Position numbers and translations under genes: made by a program
The notes under the pieces: model-generated
What the model saw: only the letters and a program-made list of their open reading frames with translations
The model's database searches: none
Told to the model about the DNA's origin: nothing
Shown: positions 54,881-64,000 of the stretch, one piece after another
How positions within the stretch are numbered: the first letter of the stretch is position 1
Layout: every line of letters begins with the position of its first letter
Assembly: GCA_025765595.1 (NCBI GenBank)
Contig: JAIVFH010000004.1
Coordinates: 1-64,000, forward strand
DNA from: Obelidium mucronatum
Lineage: Eukaryota > Chytridiomycota > Chytridiomycetes > Chytridiales > Chytriomycetaceae
DNA: 64,000 nt
Direction of reading: 5' to 3'

Positions 54881-57800
54881 TTAAGCCTGGCCTGAAAGGC
54901 GTTGCTTACGGAGAACTTCGTTGTTTCTGGCCACGGCACGATCAACAACACCACGGGATGAGATATCACGAATAGAGATAGTGATTTTCGTGATTTGGTG
55001 GTTCTTTGCGAGAGCCTTGGCAAGGAACTGCTCAGCATCGGTACCGGCAGACAAGGCTTGATTAGCAAGCTTCAACTCGCGAATCGACTTGTTGTCGGCC
55101 AAGCCCAAAGCAATAGCTTTAATACCAGCTGGTCCAATGGAGTTACGTTCCAGATTGAGAGATTCCAAGGTGTTGTTAGTTTGCAATGCCTACGATTGCG
55201 CATTAGTATCGATAATGAGTTTGGATCATAAAAATCAAGTACCTTTCCAAGCTCGACAGCAGCTTGTGTGTTCAACTTGACGTTGGTCAAGTTGAGTGAC
55301 TTAACATGAGTATTGTTGGCAAGAGCTTCAGAAAGAGCAATAGCATTTGCTTGGGTCAACACTTGACAATCCTTCAAGTCGACAGAAACAACAGTTTCGA
55401 CATTATCCTTGATATCTTGAATAAGTTGAACAATATCTGCAACAGCGAGCTTTGTCTGAGATCCTGCAGCTGGTGCAGCAGGGGCGGGGGCCTTAAAGAA
55501 GGTCTTCCATCCAGATGATCTACGACGTTCCATGGCTGGTGGACCGGCAGTGTAGTTAGCGACAGGGACAGCGTCCGAAGATTCAACAATCACTGGCTCC
55601 TCTTCAATCGCAGTAGTGGTTGTGCGAGTTGTAGTGGTTGTGGTGGTAGTGGTCGTTGTTGAAGTGGCGCCATCGGCAGATTGGGCGTCTTTACCCAAGA
55701 ACCATCCAAACAAACTAAAATAAACAATCAATAACTACTATGGAAACACAAATCAACAAACCTCTTGGACTTTCTGCGCTCGACTTTCTCGACCGGCTTG
55801 GAAGTTCTGCGAACACGAACAGCCTCGCCGGCAGTTTCTACAACCTCTGAAGTAACTTCAGTGGTAACAGTTTCGGTAGTGGAGGTGATAGCTTCTTTTG
55901 ATGCATCAGAAGCGACAAGTTCCACCACCGCTTCTTGAACTACAAGATTGGTAGCTACCGCACCAACATCCTCAGAAACAACATCCTTGTTCTCAATAAC
56001 TGGGGCTTCCTTGGACTCAGGGACCACAACTTCGGCTGTCTCAACGGCAGCAACAGTCTCGGCAACAACAACTCTTTCGGTACTAACATTAGTAGCTGCA
56101 ACAACGACGGTCTCGGTAGCGGCAGCAACATCTTCCACAACAGTCTCGGTGGTCGCTTCAGCAACAACGGCTTCAGTAGCGCATTCAGCAACAACTTCCT
56201 TGGTCTCCTCGACAACGACGGTCTCGGTAGCCTCGGCAACAACTTCAGTGGATTCGACAACAACAACCTCTTCAGTAACGACTTCAGTGGTCTCGACGAC
56301 GACAGGCTCGGTGGCTGCAACCTCAACAACGTCTTCAACAACAGTCTCGGTGGTCACTTCAGCAACAACGGCTTCAGTGGCACACTCAGCAACTACTTCC
56401 TTGGTCTCCTCGACAACAACGGTCTCGGTAGCCTCGGCAACAACTTCAGTGGATGCGACAACAACTACTTCTTCAGTAACGATTTCAGTGGTCTCGACGG
56501 CTGCTTCGGCAACAGCCACTTCCTCCACAACAACAGTCTCAGAAACTTCCACGGCAGCGGCGGACTCAGTGGTTTCAGTCACGGTGGTGGTGGTAGTGGT
56601 AGTGCTAGTTTGAGTTGCAAACAGACCAGCAGCCAAGGCACCAGCTGCAGCTGCAACACCAACGGCAGCAGCGACGACAGTTTCAACGACAGAGTCATCC
56701 GAAGATTCAGCAGCGGCAGGGGCCTCAGCAACAACGGCTTCAGTGGCACACTCAGCAACTACTTCCTTGGTCTCCTCGACAACGACGGTCTCGGTAGCCT
56801 CGGCAACAACTTCAGTGGATTCGACAACAACAACCTCTTCAGTAACGACTTCAGTGGTCTCGACGACGACAGGCTCGGTGGCTGCAACCTCAACAACGTC
56901 TTCAACAACAGTCTCGGTGGTCACTTCAGCAACAACGGCTTCAGTGGCACACTCAGCAACTACTTCCTTGGTCTCCTCGACAACAACGGTCTCGGTAGCC
57001 TCGGCAACAACTTCAGTGGATTCAACAACAACCACTTCTTCAGTGACAACTTCAGTGGTCTCAACGACGACAGTCTCGGCGGCTGCAACCTCAACAACCT
57101 CTTCAACAACAGTCTCGGTGGTCGCTTCAGCAACAACGGCTTCAGTAGCGCATTCAGCAACAACTTCCTTGGTCTCCTCGACAACAACGGTCTCGGTAGC
57201 CTCGGCAACAACTTCAGTGGATTCGACAACAATGACTTCTTCAGTAACGACTTCAGTGGTCTCGACGACGACAGTCTCGGCGGCTGCAACCTCAAAAACC
57301 TCTTCAACAACAGTCTCAGTGGTCGCTTCAGCAACAACGGCTTCAGTGGCACACTCAGCGACCACTTCCTTGGTCTCCTCGACAACAACAGTCTCGGTAG
57401 CCTCGGCAACAACTTCAGTAGATTCGACAACAACCACTTCTTCAGTAACGATTTCAGTGGTCTCGACGGCTGCTTCGGCAACAGCCACTTCCTCCACAAC
57501 AACAGTCTCAGAAACTTCCACGGCAGCGGCGGACTCAGTGGTTTCAGTCACGGTGGTGGTGGTAGTGGTAGTGCTAGTTTGAGTTGCAAACAGACCAGCA
57601 GCCAAGGCACCAGCTGCAGCTGCAACACCAACGGCAGCAGCGACGACAGTTTCAACGACAGAGTCATCCGAAGATTCAGCAGCGGCAGGGGCCTCAGCAA
57701 CAACGGCTTCAGTGGCACACTCAGCAACTACTTCCTTGGTCTCCTCGACAACGACGGTCTCGGTAGCCTCGGCAACAACTTCAGTGGATTCGACAACAAC

Positions 57801-60800
57801 AACCTCTTCAGTAACGACTTCAGTGGTCTCGACGACGACAGTCTCGGTGGCTGCAACCTCAACAACATCTTCAACAACATCTTCAACAACAGTCTCGGTG
57901 GTCACTTCAGCAATAACAGCTTCAGTGGCACACTCAGCAACCACTTCCTTGGTCTCCTCGACAACAACGGTCTCGGTAGCCTCGGCAACAACTTTAGTGG
58001 ATTCGACAACAACGACCTCTTCAGTAACGACTTCAGTGGTCTCGACGACGACAGTCTCGGCGGCTGCAACCTCAACAACCTCTTCAACAACAGTCTCAGT
58101 GGTCGCTTCAGCAACAACGGCTTCAGTGGCACACTCAGTGACCACTTCCTTGGTCTCCTCGACAACGACGGTCTCGGTAGCCTCGGCAACAACTTCAGTG
58201 GATTCGACAACAACAACCTCTTCAGTAACGACTTCAGTGGTCTCGACGACGACAGTCTCGGTGGCTGCAACCTCAACAACATCTTCAACAACATCTTCAA
58301 CAACAGTCTCGGTGGTCACTTCAGCAACAACGGCTTCAGTGGCACATTCAGCAACCACTTCCTTGGTCTCCTCGACAACAACGGTCTCGGTAGCCTCGGC
58401 AACAACTTCAGTGGATTCGACAACAACGACCTCTTCAGTAACGACTTCAGTGGTCTCGACGACGACAGTCTCGGTGGCTGCAACCTCAACAACCTCTTCA
58501 ACAACAGTCTCAGTGGTCGCTTCAGCAACAACGGCTTCAGTGGCACACTCAGTGACCACTTCCTTGGTCTCCTCGACAACGACGGTCTCGGTAGCCTCGG
58601 CAACAACTTCAGTGGATTCGACAACAACAACCTCTTCAGTAACGACTTCAGTGGTCTCGACGACGACAGTCTCGGTGGCTGCAACCTCAACAACATCTTC
58701 AACAACATCTTCAACAACAGTCTCAGTGGTCGCTTCAGCAACAACGGCTTCAGTGGCACACTCAGCGACCACTTCCTTGGTCTCCTCGACAACAACAGTC
58801 TCGGTAGCCTCGGCAACAACTTCAGTGGATTCGACAACAACGACCTCTTCAGTAACGACTTCAGTGGTCTCGACGACGACAGTCTCGGTGGCTGCAACCT
58901 CAACAACGTCTTCAACAACAGTCTCGGTGGTCACTTCAGCAACAACGGCTTCAGTGGCACACTCAGCAACTACTTCCTTGGTCTCCTCGACAACGACGGT
59001 CTCGGTAGCCTCGGCAACAACTTCAGTAGATTCGACAACAACCACTTCTTCAGTAACGATTTCAGTGGTCTCGACGGCTGCTTCGGCAACAGCCACTTCC
59101 TCCACAACAACAGTCTCAGAAACTTCCACGGCAGCGGCGGACTCAGTGGTTTCAGTCACGGTGGTGGTGGTAGTGGTAGTGCTAGTTTGAGTTGCAAACA
59201 GACCAGCAGCCAAGGCACCAGCTGCAGCTGCAACACCAACGGCAGCAGCGACGACAGTTTCAACGACAGAGTCATCCGAAGATTCAGCAGCGGCAGGGGC
59301 CTCAGCAACAACGGCTTCAGTGGCACACTCAGCAACTACTTCCTTGGTCTCCTCGACAACGACGGTCTCGGTAGCCTCGGCAACAACTTCAGTGGATTCG
59401 ACAACAACAACATCTTCAGTAACGACTTCAGTGGTCTCGACGACGACAGTCTCGGTGGCTGCAACCTCAACAACGTCTTCAACAACAGTCTCGGTGGTCA
59501 CTTCAGCAACAACGGCTTCAGTGGCACACTCAGCAACTACTTCCTTGGTCTCCTCGACAACGACGGTCTCGGTAGCCTCGGCAACAACTTCAGTAGATTC
59601 GACAACAACGACCTCTTCAGTAACGACTTCGGTGGTCTCAACGACGACAGTCTCCGCGGCTGCAACCTCAACAACCTCTTCAACAACAGTCTCAGTGGTC
59701 GCTTCAGCAACAACGGCTTCAGTGGCACACTCAGCGACCACTTCCTTGGTCTCCTCGACAACAACAGTCTCGGTAGCCTCGGCAACAACTTCAGTAGATT
59801 CGACAACAACCACTTCTTCAGTAACGATTTCAGTGGTCTCGACGGCTGCTTCGGCAACAGCCACTTCCTCCACAACAACAGTATCAGAAACTTCCACGGC
59901 AGCGGCGGACTCAGTGGTTTCAGTCACGGTGGTGGTGGTAGTGGTAGTGCTAGTTTGAGTTGCAAACAGACCAGCAGCCAAGGCACCAGCTGCAGCTGCA
60001 ACACCAACGGCAGCAGCGACGACAGTTTCAACGACAGAGTCATCCGAAGATTCAGCAGCGGCAGGGGCCTCAGCAACAACGGCTTCAGTGGCACACTCAG
60101 CAACTACTTCCTTGGTCTCCTCGACAACGACGGTCTCGGTAGCCTCGGCAACAACTTCAGTGGATTCGACAACAACAACATCTTCAGTAACGACTTCAGT
60201 GGTCTCGACGACGACAGTCTCGGTGGCTGCAACCTCAACAACGTCTTCAACAACAGTCTCGGTGGTCACTTCAGCAACAACGGCTTCAGTGGCACACTCA
60301 GCAACTACTTCCTTGGTCTCCTCGACAACGACGGTCTCGGTAGCCTCGGCAACAACTTCAGTAGATTCGACAACAACGACCTCTTCAGTAACGACTTCGG
60401 TGGTCTCAACGACGACAGTCTCCGCGGCTGCAACCTCAACAACCTCTTCAACAACAGTCTCAGTGGTCGCTTCAGCAACAACGGCTTCAGTGGCACACTC
60501 AGCGACCACTTCCTTGGTCTCCTCGACAACAACAGTCTCGGTAGCCTCGGCAACAACTTCAGTAGATTCGACAACAACCACTTCTTCAGTAACGATTTCA
60601 GTGGTCTCGACGGCTGCTTCGGCAACAGCCACTTCCTCCACAACAACAGTATCAGAAACTTCCACGGCAGCGGCGGACTCAGTGGTTTCAGTCACGGTGG
60701 TGGTGGTAGTGGTAGTGCTAGTTTGAGTTGCAAACAGACCAGCAGCCAAGGCACCAGCTGCAGCTGCAACACCAACGGCAGCAGCGACGACAGTTTCAAC

Positions 60801-63637
60801 GACAGAGTCATCCGAAGATTCAGCAGCGGCAGGGGCCTCAGCAACAACGGCTTCAGTGGCACACTCAGCAACTACTTCCTTGGTCTCCTCGACAACGACG
60901 GTCTCGGTAGCCTCGGCAACAACTTCAGTGGATTCGACAACAACAACCTCTTCAGTAACGACTTCAGTGGTCTCGACGACGACAGTCTCGGTGGCTGCAA
61001 CCTCAACAACCTCTTCAACAACAGTCTCAGTGGTCGCTTCAGCAACAACGGCTTCAGTGGCACACTCAGCGACCACTTCCTTGGTCTCCTCGACAACAAC
61101 AGTCTCGGTAGCCTCGGCAACAACTTCAGTAGATTCGACAACAACCACTTCTTCAGTAACGATTTCAGTGGTCTCGACGGCTGCTTCGGCAACAGCCACT
61201 TCCTCCACAACAACAGTCTCAGAAACTTCCACGGCAGCGGCGGACTCAGTGGTTTCAGTCACGGTGGTGGTGGTAGTGGTAGTGCTAGTTTGAGTTGCAA
61301 ACAGACCAGCAGCCAAGGCACCAGCTGCAGCTGCAACACCAACGGCAGCAGCTACGACAGTTTCAACGACAGAGTCATCCGAAGATTCAGCAGCGGCAGG
61401 GGCCTCAGCAACAACGGCTTCAGTGGCACACTCAGCAACTACTTCCTTGGTCTCCTCGACAACGACGGTCTCGGTAGCCTCGGCAACAACTTCAGTAGAT
61501 TCGACAACAACGACCTCTTCAGTAACGACTTCGGTGGTCTCAACGACGACAGTCTCCGCGGCTGCAACCTCAACAACCTCTTCAACAACAGTCTCGGTGG
61601 TCGCTTCAGCAACAACGGTTTCAGTGGCACACTCAGCAACCACTTCCTTGGTCTCCTCGACAACAACGGTCTCGGTGGCCTCGGCAACAACTTCAGTGGA
61701 TTCGACAACAACGACTTCTTCAGTAACGACCTCGGTGGTCTCAACGGCTGCTTCGGCAACAGCCACTTCCTCCACAACAACGGTCTCAGAAACTTCCACG
61801 GCAGCGGCGGACTCAGTGGTCTCAGTCACGGTGGTGGTGGTAGTGGTAGTTGTTGTTTGCGTCGCGAAGATACCAGCAGCAACAGCTGCTGCGGCAGCGG
61901 TAGCAGCTGCAACGACTCCGGCTACGGCCGCGTTTCCAGATTTCTGGGATTCATGATATTCTGAGTCCGCTTGTTTGGACAGATACGCCTCGGGAGCAGT
62001 TTCGATGACTACGTCTCCTGCTGAGAATTGAGGTTAGGCGAAAATATGATTAAGTTGAGTTGAAGTACCTGGTGCCGCTTTTGGGGCAGATTCCGCAACG
62101 TCAGACGAGACGAGCTCTACAATTGTGGTTTCGGTGGATGTAGCCGCCGCTGTAGCATCAACCGTCTCGACGACGGTGGTTTCTTCCACAATAACTTCAC
62201 GCGCTTCAGTGGCACAGACATCCACGACAGCAACTTCTTCAAGAACGACTGTTTCCACAGTTTCGGTGATGATTTCAGAGACTGGTGCGTCTACAGTCTC
62301 AACAACAGTGGTTTCTTCAATAATGACCTGAACACCTCCAGCGGTAAGGACTTCCTGTGGAAGGTCACTTTCAGCTACAATTTCAGTAGTTTCGACGATC
62401 ACAATCTCCTCAACGATGGTAACAGTTTCCAAAGAACCGGAATAGTCAGCAGGAAGCTCTTCAACGGTTTCTTCAACAACAGTGGTGGTTTCCACAAAGT
62501 CGTCTTGGGTAGCTACATGTGGCAAAACGTGAGAAACTTCAGAAAGAAACGCGACATGATATGAAAAATTACCAGGAGCGGCCTTTGGGGCAACTTCAAC
62601 AGAGGCAACTTCCTCAGTGGTTGCAACGACAACTTCTTTGCTCACACAGACGGCATCTTCAACAACAGCAGCAACAGTTTCGCCGTTGTTTCTGGCGAGA
62701 GCTTGATCAACTGCGATACGGGACGAGACATCATCGATCGTGATGGTCAAAGTCTTTAAGCTATTTTACAAACTCAAAGTCAATATTCATAAACAAAGAA
62801 ATAAAAGCAAAAATTACGTGGTGTTGGTGGTAAGGGCGGCGGCGATTGCCTTTTCAGCGTCAAGGCCAACGGCAGCGGTGGCCCCAAATCTCAAGGTTTC
62901 CAAAACAGTGTTAGATTGCAAAGCCTGGCAGAAAAGTTAAATGAAAGATATTCATGGAAATAGCGAGATATTACTTGAGCAATAGCGATAACAAATTCGC
63001 TGGTAACGTGGGTGTTTGTCAAATCGAGTGATTTGAGATTAGTGTTGTTGGCAAGAGCTCCTGCCAACAAGAGGCCTTGTTCTTCAATAAGAACTTGACA
63101 GTCCTTCAAATCTAATTCCACCAGTTCAGTACTGTTGTCAATGAGTCCCTGCACAGTGGCATCCACGGCTTTAGCAGCAATAGCCACAGTTTCTACAGTC
63201 TCAGCAGTTTGGACGGTTTCTTCAATAACAACAGTTTCTGTCGACGAGACAATAACTTCCTCACTCTGTTTTTGTGTGCGTGTTATGTTTCGATTTAGAA
63301 CGTCGTGTCCAAATATGATTAAATGCCCTTCCAACACTCCCGATACATACAGCAGTAGCCGTTTGTTCGACGAATTCAGTTTCTACAATGGTTGTAGTCT
63401 CAACTACTACAACTTCCTCCTCCACAGTGGTGACCTTCGTCTCCACTGAATCAACGTTCTAAATTGGTTTTTAGGTAGTGAAGCAGTTACAAGTTAGCCA
63501 GACGGAACAAGATATGGAGCGAGGAGCAGAAAGAGCACAATGGCAGGATGCATTTGCTAAGAGCGTGGCACAATGATGCAGCGGCTCCAGCGGGCAGGGG
63601 CGAATTGGCTAGTGTCACTCACCTCTTGATTTTCCAT
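54881..63637 (-). CDS. Giant tropomodulin/RNI-like protein with Val/Glu/Thr repeat core
   Basis: About 2,700 residues. Exon 1 is tiny (63637-63623, MENQE). The next exons hold the first leucine-rich module: VELDLKDCQVLIEEQGLLLA, GALANNTNLKSLDLTNTHVT, ALQSNTVLETLRFGATAAVG and TLKTLTITIDDVSSRIAVDQ. Two introns (from about 62570 and 62070) interrupt a VVEETV-rich stretch. One huge exon (about 62022-55763) carries tandem repeats of VVVESTEVVAEATETVVVEE-type units separated by Ala/Gly linkers (VGVAAAAGALAAGLFATQTS). The end repeats the leucine-rich module: SVDLKDCQVLTQANAIALSE, ALQTNNTLESLNLERNSIGP, SRGVVDRAVARNNEVLRKQR. This is the tropomodulin-like pattern, which caps or binds actin; the role here is inferred. 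No frame break in 6 kb. An opposite-strand open frame of 2,009 codons is a by-product of composition. Confidence 0.8.
55870..61850. repeat. About 6 kb of nested coding repeats
   Basis: A basic unit of about 55-70 codons (VVETTEVVTEEVVVVESTEV onward) is grouped into higher-order blocks, each closed by a near-identical Ala/Gly linker. Linkers lie near 56610, 57580, 59190, 59960, 60730, 61295 and, more diverged, 61860. Block lengths are about 970, 1610, 768, 768 and 567 bp. Two neighbouring 768-bp blocks are almost identical, pointing to recent unequal exchange. Confidence 0.9.
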
Positions 63638-63697
63638 TTTTTTTGCCAACACACTAGAAATTTCCGTTTCTACCATCATTTGATTGCAAATTGGTAG

Positions 63698-64000
63698 TCA
63701 CTCGTGCGATGGAAACATAAACATAACTGCTAATGCTTGGACGTGATTGGTCCAAGCGGCCGATCGCAAAGGTGTCATAAGTATTTGCAGAAGGCGGCGC
63801 TTGCAGAATATGTAACATTCAAGCCTTCGAGCCACCCAAGAGGGATCAGATTCAAAGAGTTGCACTATCAAGGAATATGAATGTTCAAATGCGGAAAGCT
63901 GAAGCTTCGAGGTTTTTGGAAAGAAAAGGAAAAGAGCAAACGCAAGGCCCGACTGCACTTACGCACGAATAGTCTCCAAGGTCTATGGAGGAGCATCTGG
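63698..64000 (-). CDS. Possible 3' end of another minus-strand gene (partial)
   Basis: A frame ending at 63698 codes FEHSYSLIVQLFESDPSWVA, RRLECYIFCKRRLLQILMTP, LRSAAWTNHVQALAVMF. Upstream, TCGTGC|GTAAGT at about 63967-63962 is a good splice donor, so an exon could continue beyond the window. The stop is about 60 bp from the giant gene's ATG, a spacing seen elsewhere here. The sequence looks like folded helices, but no family is recognised. Confidence 0.3.

Noticed and set aside
55935..61964. 2,009-residue leucine-rich-repeat-like protein on the plus strand
   Set aside because: It is the antisense of a spliced, domain-bearing gene; openness follows from the sense protein's amino-acid bias. 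Listed as a finding to test, not as a gene.

Overview
This window is nuclear DNA of a compact fungal genome. The genes are eukaryotic: eIF2-gamma, SKP1, COX16, WDR59, phosphatidylinositol synthase and an SR-type splicing factor. They carry many short GT-AG introns (mostly 50-200 nt) with CTAAC-like branch sites, and gaps between genes are often only 27-160 bp. The long homeobox families, the lack of bacterial-style operons and the gene set suggest an early-diverging fungus, probably a chytrid; that placement is inference. No virus, complete transposon, CRISPR array or rRNA gene was seen.

Layout. 1-9.1 kb: five homeobox genes on the minus strand (H1-H5; H1 is cut by the window edge and H4 has two homeodomains), interrupted by phosphatidylinositol synthase. 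9.5-17.8 kb: SKP1 copy 1, a transcriptional-type cyclin, eIF2-gamma and an alpha-arrestin-like protein with ten RVIYAEPEEE-type repeats. 18.8-22.3 kb: a secreted Pro/Thr/Ala-rich protein and a three-module cysteine-rich CFEM-like protein. 22.4-34 kb: a dense block with an SRA1-domain protein, an NTF2/SnoaL-like protein, COX16, a polyQ PD-(D/E)XK nuclease-like protein, a lipoate-protein ligase and WDR59 (GATOR2/SEA complex). 34-42 kb: a one-pass membrane protein with a cytosolic SH3 domain, an RRM plus two-zinc-knuckle SR protein, a LIM protein, a BTB protein and a repeat protein. 42.6-47.2 kb: SKP1 copies 2 and 3, a GNAT acetyltransferase, a ParB-like protein and a MYND protein with a membrane tail. 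47.5-53.7 kb: four more homeobox genes on the plus strand (H6-H9). 54.9-63.6 kb: one giant gene with two tropomodulin-like leucine-rich domains flanking about 2,000 residues of Val/Glu/Thr repeats.

The most striking signal crosses the gene list. At least 22 single extra bases break the frame of otherwise perfectly conserved genes (eIF2-gamma, PI synthase, SKP1-1, WDR59, arrestin, the secreted protein, H4, SH3 and LIM genes). Every one can be read as two alternative third-codon bases written side by side (CAC/CAT appears as CACT, ACA/ACG as ACAG), always synonymous and 17 of 22 transitions. The simplest reading is that the source genome is heterozygous and the consensus kept both alleles at some SNPs. 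These genes are therefore probably intact, not pseudogenes. A biological +1 frameshifting system is the less likely alternative.

Functional themes are transcription control (nine homeobox genes, cyclin, MYND, LIM), ubiquitin ligase adaptors (three SKP1 copies, BTB), translation initiation, and mitochondrial and lipid housekeeping. Exon coordinates were derived by hand from splice motifs and protein continuity and may be off by a few bases.
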